Below, piece by piece: positions 37,330-43,206 of a stretch of DNA of 43,206 nt. The DNA is taken from NCBI GenBank assembly GCA_011390165.1, contig JAABSV010000037.1, positions 1 to 43,206 of the forward strand, read 5' to 3'. Below the pieces are notes generated by a model. That model searched no databases and had not been told where the DNA came from. It saw only the letters and a program-made list of their open reading frames with translations. The translations under genes and the position numbers were made by a program. This stretch comes from Desulfobulbaceae bacterium (GTDB lineage: Bacteria > Desulfobacterota > Desulfobulbia > Desulfobulbales > Desulfocapsaceae). Positions within the stretch are counted from its first letter, which is position 1, and each line of letters starts with the position of its first letter.

Positions 37330-38051
37330 TATATAATGACAAGGGATATGGCTGTTAAAATGAGCAGAATATCAACTGCGAGACGAAAAGCACTGATATC
37401 GATTTTCGTAAAAAGTCTGCCACCCAAATACATTCCAATCACTGTTGCTGGGAGCCATAATAGGGAAGTCATTATTGTATCGCCACTCAGCATGTTAGCG
37501 GTCGCGTATACGAACCCGGTCAGCAAATGTAAATAGAGGAGATAGAATGCGATGAAGCCCTTTATGAGTCTCGGATCTTTCTCCCGCGCCAGAATATAGA
37601 TAATTGCTGGTGGTGCACCGGTTGTATAAGCTCCCTGGAAATACCCGCTGATACCTCCGGCGAACAATGCCAGTGCCTTTGACTTTTGCAAGTCCCCCGA
37701 AAGTTTTTGATGCAAAGGAAGCCGACTAATAAAAACCGAAAGAAGTATAAATATGGATAAGCAATACTTCATGAAAGTTTCGGGAACTCGATCAAGAGCG
37801 AGTACTCCAAATGGAACCATAAGAGACGCCCCAATGAGGATTAGCCACAACTCCCTTAAACGAATTAGGGCTCGGTACTTCCATACATTATATATGGCAA
37901 CAAGAAGAGTATGGGCAAATTGCAGGGCTACGGCGACTGGTACTGGATACAAAAGAGACAATAAGGAAACAGCAGTCAGACTGTAACCAAAGCCAGTTAA
38001 CCCGAAGACAAATCCGGCAAGTCCCAGAAATAGCCCGGTTAGGATACTCAT
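37329..38051 (-). CDS. TauE/SafE-family anion exporter (TauE1)
   Basis: Integral membrane protein of 240 residues with about eight helices, of the TSUP family, which includes sulfite, sulfonate and other anion exporters. It opens MSILTGLFLGLAGFVFGLTGFGYSL, with the typical GFxFGLTGFG half-repeat, and the second half carries LFAGGISGYFQGAYTTGAPP, the paired inverted motif. The last codons GTC ATT ATA are followed by a TAG made from the TATA duplication plus the first base of the MITE. Without the insertion the next codon would be TAA, so length is unchanged. It is the last gene of the minus-strand transporter group. Substrate is unknown. Confidence 0.86.
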   Translation of the reverse strand: MSILTGLFLGLAGFVFGLTGFGYSLTAVSLLSLLYPVPVAVALQFAHTLLVAIYNVWKYRALIRLRELWLILIGASLMVPFGVLALDRVPETFMKYCLSIFILLSVFISRLPLHQKLSGDLQKSKALALFAGGISGYFQGAYTTGAPPAIIYILAREKDPRLIKGFIAFYLLYLHLLTGFVYATANMLSGDTIMTSLLWLPATVIGMYLGGRLFTKIDISAFRLAVDILLILTAISLVII

Positions 38052-38369
38052 GTTCGCCGTAAGTTGTCTTCAGGAAAAGGTACATTGAATACATCCAAAA
38101 AGATCAGATAAAAGCCTGAGTAGACAATCAGCGCCATAGTCAAAAGAAAAGAAGTTTGAAGTTTCAACAGATTTTTCGTAGATAACAAACAATGATGTTA
38201 TCCAAAGGATGGACGTGGGCCGAGTGAAAAATAATTCAATTAAGACTTCCAGGGAAACTGCCGACAGCAGACAAGCATAGTACTGCCGGCATGAGCAGGT
38301 GCAGGTAAAATCAAGGTTTGGACATAAAAGCGGGTTCTAAAGAAACAGAGAGGAACATGATATTTCTGT
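38052..38369. other. AT-richer gap between TauE1 and TctAB; no gene seen
   Basis: This 318-bp stretch should hold the end of the tctAB transcript and perhaps the TauE1 promoter. A small hairpin TTTCTG-TTTA-CAGAAA (38363–38378) overlaps the tctAB stop codon. There is no open frame with family similarity and no repeat shared with the rest of the window. Confidence 0.4.
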
Positions 38370-40403
38370 TTACAGAAACAAACCCTCAGGGAACGGCACA
38401 TTAAAGACTTGTTGAAAAATGAGGTAAAAAGCAATGCATATAGCCAGGGCCATCACCACAATCATCGGTGCCTGGCGGCGCATTTTTTCTTTGGGAACCA
38501 GCAGCAAGGCAACTAGAACAAAGACAACAAAAGTTGTGGTAAAGTATCCGATCACGGGCATCAGCAGTACATTTCCGAACGCCAGGGTAATGACGCCGAT
38601 CACATGAATCTTCCTCATTTCAGGTACGCCCTCCGGTCTGGCTACCCGGCCGGCAAGCCACAGTCGAATACCATTGACCAGAAGCCCCAGAGCGAAAACA
38701 ACCAGCAACACAGCGCAGACCCTTGGCAATATGGCAGTCTGCAGGTCTAATCCTTGCAGTTTTACCAGGGTGATCACGGCCACCAGCAGGCCCAGGGCGG
38801 CAATCCAGAGATTAGAAACCCATTCGGACTGCGCTCCGGCCGGTGGTGCTTTCCTGGGAGCCGGTATGGGCCGTGCTGTAGCGGTTAAATCCTTACCCTG
38901 GCTGAGTAGTTTTTTCTTTTCACGATGGGACATAAAAAATGGCCAGCCGGCGGAAACGACAGTCAAAAAAATCAGGACCAGAGAAATGGGACGGGTAAAA
39001 AACAATTCGAAAAGGCTACCGGTGGCGCGTGAAAGCATCATTGATTCAACCAGGCCCTGTTCAATAATCGGACCGAGGATTACCCCGAGGGCGATAGGGG
39101 CCGGCGAAATGGCCACTTTTGTCCCAGCATAGGCCAGCAGGCCAAGCAACAGCATGATAAAAACATCCAAGATACTGTTGCGACCGGCAAAGCTGCCGAC
39201 CACCGACAGACTGAGGACCACTGGCATCAACAGATGCAATGGCAGGTTCAGCGCCCTGGCATAATAACGGGAGCCGAAAAAACCAAGCACAAACATGGTG
39301 ATATTGGCGAGGAATAACGAAATAATGAAGGTATAGGTAATAGTGGCCCCATATCCGGTGAAAAGCTCGGGACCTGGCCGCAGCCCCTGCAGCAGCAAGG
39401 CTCCGAACAACACCGCTGCCTGGGGAGCCCCTGGAATGCCAAGAGTCAGCAGGGGGATGAGGGAGCCTTCAACCTCAGCGTTATTGGCTGTTTCCGAAGC
39501 AATAACCCCGTCTATGGCCCCGTGACCGAATTCCTCTTTATTGCTGGCGGCCCGCATCGCCTCCTGATAGCTCAATAGACCGGCAACATTGCCTCCGGCA
39601 CCGGGTATTATGCCAACAATCACCCCAATTATTGATGAACGCAGCAGGTTTCCCCAGCGGCGAAAGACCCGCAGCATGGTTTTATAGGATCTGCCTCTGC
39701 TCGGGGTGAAAGAAGCAAGGCTGCCACCGCTGCCGGCTGATTCGGCCATGGCCATGATCTGGGGGATGCAGAAAAGGCCTATAAGGGCGACAATAATTTC
39801 CACTCCCCCCAAAAGATCGGAGACGCCGAAAGTCAACCGGGAGACACCGGTGCTCGGTGACAGGCCGATGGTGCTCAACAAGACGCCGAACAGACCGCCC
39901 ACCACGCCTTTTGCCAGTGATTTTGCCGATAAACCGGCGATGATGGTCAATCCCATTATTCCCAGCCAGAAAAATTCCGGCGGACCGAACTTGAGGCTCA
40001 AGGCGGCCAGCAGCGGCGAAAACAGAAGCAATATCAAAGTGCCCACCATCCCTCCGATACCGGAACTGGTGGCTGCGGCGGCCAGAGCCTCTTCCGCCTG
40101 GCCTTTCTGGGCCATGGGATAGCCGTCCAGGGTAGTAGCGATAGAAGCTGGTGCCCCAGGCGTGTTAATCAATATCGCGGCGATTGATCCGCCGTACATG
40201 GAGCCAACATAGACACCGCCCAGCATGATCAGCGCCCCTTCAGGCGATAAGCCGTACGTAAAGGGCACCAGTAAGGCAATGGCCATTGTGCCGGTCAACC
40301 CGGGCAGGGCGCCGACCAGTATGCCGCCGGCTACCCCGGCAACCATCAGCAGCAGGTTGACAGGTTCTGTTATGTTGCCCATAACAGGTCCTAACCATTC
40401 CAT
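38370..40403 (-). CDS. Tripartite tricarboxylate transporter, TctA–TctB fusion permease
   Basis: Membrane part of a TTT-family importer driven by an ion gradient. With ATG 40403 (AAGG 7 nt upstream; GTG 40409 is an alternative) it is 677 residues. The first ~500 residues are TctA, with GALPGLTGTMAIALLVPFTY, GGSIAAILINTPGAPASIA and the signature LDGYPMAQKGQAEEALAAAA. A hydrophilic linker (SHREKKKLLSQGKDLTATAR) leads to a TctB-like four-helix part (WIAALGLLVAVITLVKLQGL … AFYLIFQQVFNVPFPEGLFL). TctA and TctB are usually separate genes, so the fusion is uncommon. The periplasmic partner TctC is encoded just upstream. Substrate is not readable from sequence. Confidence 0.92.
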   Translation of the reverse strand: MEWLGPVMGNITEPVNLLLMVAGVAGGILVGALPGLTGTMAIALLVPFTYGLSPEGALIMLGGVYVGSMYGGSIAAILINTPGAPASIATTLDGYPMAQKGQAEEALAAAATSSGIGGMVGTLILLLFSPLLAALSLKFGPPEFFWLGIMGLTIIAGLSAKSLAKGVVGGLFGVLLSTIGLSPSTGVSRLTFGVSDLLGGVEIIVALIGLFCIPQIMAMAESAGSGGSLASFTPSRGRSYKTMLRVFRRWGNLLRSSIIGVIVGIIPGAGGNVAGLLSYQEAMRAASNKEEFGHGAIDGVIASETANNAEVEGSLIPLLTLGIPGAPQAAVLFGALLLQGLRPGPELFTGYGATITYTFIISLFLANITMFVLGFFGSRYYARALNLPLHLLMPVVLSLSVVGSFAGRNSILDVFIMLLLGLLAYAGTKVAISPAPIALGVILGPIIEQGLVESMMLSRATGSLFELFFTRPISLVLIFLTVVSAGWPFFMSHREKKKLLSQGKDLTATARPIPAPRKAPPAGAQSEWVSNLWIAALGLLVAVITLVKLQGLDLQTAILPRVCAVLLVVFALGLLVNGIRLWLAGRVARPEGVPEMRKIHVIGVITLAFGNVLLMPVIGYFTTTFVVFVLVALLLVPKEKMRRQAPMIVVMALAICIAFYLIFQQVFNVPFPEGLFL

Positions 40404-40473
40404 CCACACACCTTTTGTTCAAAATGCTGTTTCAGTGAATCCTGCAGTGGAGACACGGATCCCAACTGTTGCC

Positions 40474-40500
40474 GTGAGGGAGCCACACCGGCTCCCTCAC
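40474..40500 (-). promoter_or_regulatory. Perfect 11-bp stem-loop between tctC and tctAB
   Basis: On the plus strand GTGAGGGAGCC (40474–40484) and GGCTCCCTCAC (40490–40500) form a perfect 11-bp stem with a 5-nt loop. No U tract follows in the direction of transcription, so it is less likely a full terminator than an mRNA-stabilising or attenuating hairpin. Such hairpins often allow more binding protein than permease to be made from one transcript. Confidence 0.7.
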
Positions 40501-40560
40501 GCTTCAAACCAGAATCGCCACCCAGCGCGAACCTGCCACGCTAGGTGGTCTGCAGCCGGC

Positions 40561-41535
40561 CTATTTCAGAAGCCCGGCCTGTTTCAGTACTTTGGTATAC
40601 TGATCCTTCCTGGCTTGGATAAATTTTGCATACTCTTCCGGCCCGATGTCGAGGAGTTGGAAGCCGAGTTTTTGCATACCTTCAATAAAATCCGGATTCT
40701 TGGCGGCCAGAGCCAATGCCTTGGCAAGTTTGTCAATGCGGTCCTGCGGGGTGCCGGCCGGCACAGTCACACCGCGGTCTATACCTGATTCCATGTCATA
40801 GCCCTTTTCCTTTAGGGTCGGCACATCCGGAAAATCGGCAAGGCGCTCGTCCGTGGCTACTGCAAGAACCCGGATTTTTTCCCGATTGTTGGCAAAAATG
40901 AAGGTGCCGCCGTAAAGTGCATCAACGTGCCCTCCCAGCAGGCCGGCGGTCTGCGGTGCGGCACCGTTGAAGCTCACATAGCTGGCGTCTATATCTGCCA
41001 ACTGGGTGAACTGCAGAAATCCGAGATGATTGCCGGTGAATTTGCCGGTGCCGCCAATGGAGAGTTTTTTCGGGTTCTCCCTGGAATAGGTGACCAGGTC
41101 CTCAAGGGTCTTGAACCGATCGTCATTAGCCCGGACAGCCACGCCGCCCGGTGAGGAGGCGTAGAGATAAACCGGCGCCAAATCGGAAGTTTTGTACTGA
41201 ACTCCTTCTGTCATGATGGGCTGCATGACTATATGCGGCAGGTTGGTTACGGCCATCATATAGCCGTCCGGCTTCTCCTGGGCCAGCATGGTCCAGCCCA
41301 CTGCGCCGCCTCCACCCGGACGGTGCTGGGGGACAATATCCACGCCCAGATACTCCTCAAGCCCCGGCTTTAAAAACAAGACCGCGACATCAGACTGCCC
41401 GCCCGGATTGAAAGGAATAAGAAACTTGATGGGTTTGTTGGGATATTCTTCGGCGGCTGCCCAGAAAGCTCCGCTGACTGTTAGGCATGCGGCTAAAGCG
41501 CTCACGGAAACTAACTTCCTCATAATACTGATCAT
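40561..41535 (-). CDS. Tripartite tricarboxylate transporter substrate-binding protein (TctC/Bug)
   Basis: Periplasmic binding protein of 324 residues for the adjacent TctAB permease. ATG 41535 has GAGGAG about 8 nt upstream and gives a signal peptide (MISIMRKLVSVSALAACLTVSGAFWAAA-type; cleavage likely after the AAA near residue 28). The mature protein opens EEYPNKPIKFLIPFNPGGQSD, the Bug-family hallmark for binding a carboxylate, and continues VPQHRPGGGGAVGWTMLAQ and LSIGGTGKFTGNHLGFLQF. The frame extends upstream to 41649 without family similarity. The carboxylate-binding loop is intact. Bug proteins bind citrate, other di/tricarboxylates, lactate-like acids and sulfo-acids, so the ligand is open. 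Confidence 0.93.
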   Translation of the reverse strand: MISIMRKLVSVSALAACLTVSGAFWAAAEEYPNKPIKFLIPFNPGGQSDVAVLFLKPGLEEYLGVDIVPQHRPGGGGAVGWTMLAQEKPDGYMMAVTNLPHIVMQPIMTEGVQYKTSDLAPVYLYASSPGGVAVRANDDRFKTLEDLVTYSRENPKKLSIGGTGKFTGNHLGFLQFTQLADIDASYVSFNGAAPQTAGLLGGHVDALYGGTFIFANNREKIRVLAVATDERLADFPDVPTLKEKGYDMESGIDRGVTVPAGTPQDRIDKLAKALALAAKNPDFIEGMQKLGFQLLDIGPEEYAKFIQARKDQYTKVLKQAGLLK

Positions 41536-41652
41536 AATAGACTCCTCGGTAATGTTATCGTTGTCTTTCGGGTCACCCAGAAAGAACCGACTTCGACCGT
41601 AATCGAAGCAAAAAAGAGAAATTTCATCAATGGCATCTTCCAAACACATTGA

Positions 41653-42408
41653 TTAGCTGAGGCTCTTGGCGACCAGGCTCATTCCGATCGCCGCGATTAG
41701 AGCGAAGAGAAAACGCTCGAAAAGCTTTTGCGACAAGCGGTTGCGCAGTCGGCAGCCGAGGGCCAGGCCAAAGCCAACAGGGACCGCCCCGAGAACCGTT
41801 GAGGCAATGATCTGTTCAATGCCAAGATGTCCGTTGCTTGCCAGAGTACCGTACAGCGGCAAGAAACCTGCAAGAAAAAATATAGCGATAACAGGGACAA
41901 ACATGTTCTTGCCCATATTTAATGCCACCAGATATATAATCAGAAGCGGTCCGTGTATACCTGTTACGCCGCCTACCAGACCTGCTATCAGGCCGGTTGT
42001 GATGCCAACTGGCCGTTCATTCCGGACCGAAACCGGCAAACGAATGGAAAAGATGTGCAATATGACGAAACACAGCACCATAATGCCAAGTCCCCGGGAG
42101 AGGAGTCGCTGATCGGCTGTTGCCAGAAACTGCGCGCCGATCAGCGTGCCCGCGATCAGAGCTGTCAACTGGGGCCAGAACCTGTGCAGGATTTTCGAGA
42201 AATAACCACCCTGCACCGCCTGCCAGCCATTTGCCAGGAGGGCGGGCATGACCATCAAGGAAACGGCCACTACCGGCTCGGTGATACTCGCGATCAGCGG
42301 CACCGCTACCAGCGGCAGGCCAATCCCCAGTACCCCCTTGACTGTTGCCGCCACCAAAAAGGACCCACCGATGGCCAGCAGCTGCCATGTTTCCAGATCG
42401 ATCAGCAA
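41653..42408 (-). CDS. TauE/SafE-family anion exporter (TauE2)
   Basis: Second TSUP-family membrane protein, 251 residues. It opens WQLLAIGGSFLVAATVKGVLGIGLPLVAVPLI and has the second-half motif GLIAGLVGGVTGIHGPLLIIYL, so both inverted repeats are intact. The assumed start is TTG 42408, with GGAAAAG close upstream; no in-frame ATG precedes it, so the N-terminus is uncertain. It is the first gene of the minus-strand group, 117 bp before tctC. It is clearly distinct in sequence from TauE1, so the pair is not a recent duplication. Confidence 0.86.
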   Translation of the reverse strand: MLIDLETWQLLAIGGSFLVAATVKGVLGIGLPLVAVPLIASITEPVVAVSLMVMPALLANGWQAVQGGYFSKILHRFWPQLTALIAGTLIGAQFLATADQRLLSRGLGIMVLCFVILHIFSIRLPVSVRNERPVGITTGLIAGLVGGVTGIHGPLLIIYLVALNMGKNMFVPVIAIFFLAGFLPLYGTLASNGHLGIEQIIASTVLGAVPVGFGLALGCRLRNRLSQKLFERFLFALIAAIGMSLVAKSLS

Positions 42409-42742
42409 AACTTTTCCATCGTATGCCTCACTATTGCCCGGCTCATTTCATACAGCGGGGGCCGATAAGTATGCCATAAGTATGCCATATGTATGCCATA
42501 TGCCTGGACCGATGCCTGGTTTGATCGATACCTTGGTATAGACTTTGAATCCTGAAACTTGTCCATACCCAGTCAACATTGTCGTAAAGGCATCATCTGT
42601 CAATGCCTCCTCCTTCAACATTTGAACGTATGAGCACGAAAGAGCTCGTTCAACGGGCTAACCTTCAAGTTCGAAATGACGATCAAATTGCGCTATCCAG
42701 AAATAGGCCCGACCAAAGCGTAAAGGTGGAGATTCAACTTAA
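42409..42742. other. Gap upstream of TauE2, no firm gene
   Basis: Holds the probable promoter region of the transporter group and the 11-bp repeats. A small plus-strand frame (42603–42785, MPPPSTFERMSTKELVQR…) runs into MITE copy B. Its stretch RPDQSVKVEIQL faintly recalls the N-terminus of RhuM-like proteins but is too short to call. I treat it as a possible gene remnant only. Confidence 0.35.
42465..42504. repeat. 11-bp tandem repeats upstream of TauE2
   Basis: Three consecutive 11-bp units starting at 42465, 42476 and 42487 (ATAAGTATGCC twice, then ATATGTATGCC) and a partial ATATGCC. They lie about 57–97 bp upstream of the TauE2 start and could be operator sites with one-helical-turn spacing. 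No regulator gene is adjacent in the window. Confidence 0.75.
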
Positions 42743-42884
42743 GGCCACCTTGGAAAATGGTATTTCCGCCCAACCTCTGCGTTGAACGAAACAATTTGTC
42801 CTCGGAATATCAGCTATATGCCTGCGGCAAATTGTTTTCTTTCGCCTTGATTTTGAACGGAAATTCGAATTTTTCAAGGCAGCC
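42743..42884 (+). mobile_element. MITE-like element, copy B
   Basis: A 142-bp copy in the same orientation as copy A, with two substitutions relative to it. It is flanked by TTAA on both sides (42739–42742 and 42885–42888), a perfect 4-bp duplication. There is no coding potential; the start disrupts the small open frame of 42603. Confidence 0.88.
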
Positions 42885-42888
42885 TTAA

Positions 42889-43030
42889 AGCCACTTTGAA
42901 AAATGCTATGTTTCGGCCAATCTCTGCGTTGAACGAAAACATTTGCCCTCGGAATATCAACTATATGCCTGCGGCAAATTGTTTTACTACGCCTTGTTTT
43001 GAACGAGAATTCGAATTTTTCAAGGCAGTC
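42889..43030 (+). mobile_element. MITE-like element, copy C (diverged)
   Basis: A third 142-bp copy placed directly after copy B, separated only by TTAA. Ends are AGCCACTTTGAAAAATG and TTTTTCAAGGCAGTC. It carries many more substitutions than A and B, and its right flank reads TTGA rather than TTAA, so it is probably older. Confidence 0.82.
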
Positions 43031-43206
43031 TTGACATAGTCGCCAAATGGAGAGCCAAGGCGACGCTGGGAATCCCCAGCTTTTTATGCCAAGGCAATCG
43101 GTGGAGGATGCAATCGGCTAGTTGGAGGGGTTACCCGCCAAGGGTAGCAAAATATTTTTTCACGAAACCAGAGGGGCGGTAGCTCATCTTCGCCTGCCGC
43201 AGTCCC
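43031..43206. other. Window end; no gene, terminator-like hairpin
   Basis: No supported frame. A hairpin GCTGGG-AATC-CCCAGC at 43065–43080 is followed by five T and could terminate plus-strand transcription coming from the MITE side. What it would belong to is not visible. Confidence 0.4.

Overview
The window is a 43.2 kb stretch of bacterial chromosome. The gene set fits an anaerobic, GC-rich Gram-negative bacterium, most likely Desulfobacterota (sulfate-reducer-like, for example the Desulfobulbales). The support is a 2-oxoacid:acceptor oxidoreductase KorAB joined to a GltD-like flavin/iron-sulfur subunit, ClpS/ClpA, a PilT ATPase and an rpsA–HU/IHF pair. No rRNA or lineage-marker RNA is present, so this assignment is inference. 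No tRNA, rRNA or CRISPR array was seen.

Positions 1–33500 are GC-rich and look like core genome. On the minus strand lie an acyl-CoA/acyl-ACP synthetase cut by the window edge, rmuC, a HIT protein, clpA, clpS, holA and a translationally coupled operon gltD-like–korA–korB. On the plus strand follow pilT with a zinc-ribbon partner, a DEAD-box helicase, rpsA with a strong terminator, an HU/IHF gene, guaB and guaA; a YciO/Sua5-family gene lies convergently between the HU/IHF gene and guaB. Next come a block of 114-bp tandem repeats, a NYN-domain gene with a cold-shock-like tail, REP-like repeats, an mscS channel coupled to a NahK-like kinase, convergent acnA, a periplasmic-binding-protein/histidine-kinase pair, a hemolysin III family gene, an EVE-domain gene and a C_GCAxxG_C_C-type gene.

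Positions 33600–43206 are visibly lower in GC and look acquired. The plus strand carries a likely operon of a PLP aminotransferase, a RidA-type imine deaminase and a cytochrome b5–FMN 2-hydroxyacid dehydrogenase that resembles yeast flavocytochrome b2 closely. The minus strand carries TauE/SafE exporter, TctC-type binding protein, TctA–TctB fusion permease and a second TauE/SafE exporter. Together these suggest import of a small carboxylate (perhaps a hydroxy- or sulfo-acid), amino/keto/hydroxy-acid interconversion and export of an anion. The substrate is not established and no C–S lyase lies in the window.

The most novel structure is a 142-bp non-coding palindromic element (MITE-like) present three times, at 37188, 42743 and 42889. 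Two copies differ at only two positions and have perfect 4-bp target duplications (TATA and TTAA). They lie in direct orientation around the whole transporter block. One copy inserted exactly at the stop codon of a TauE gene and changed TAA to TAG.
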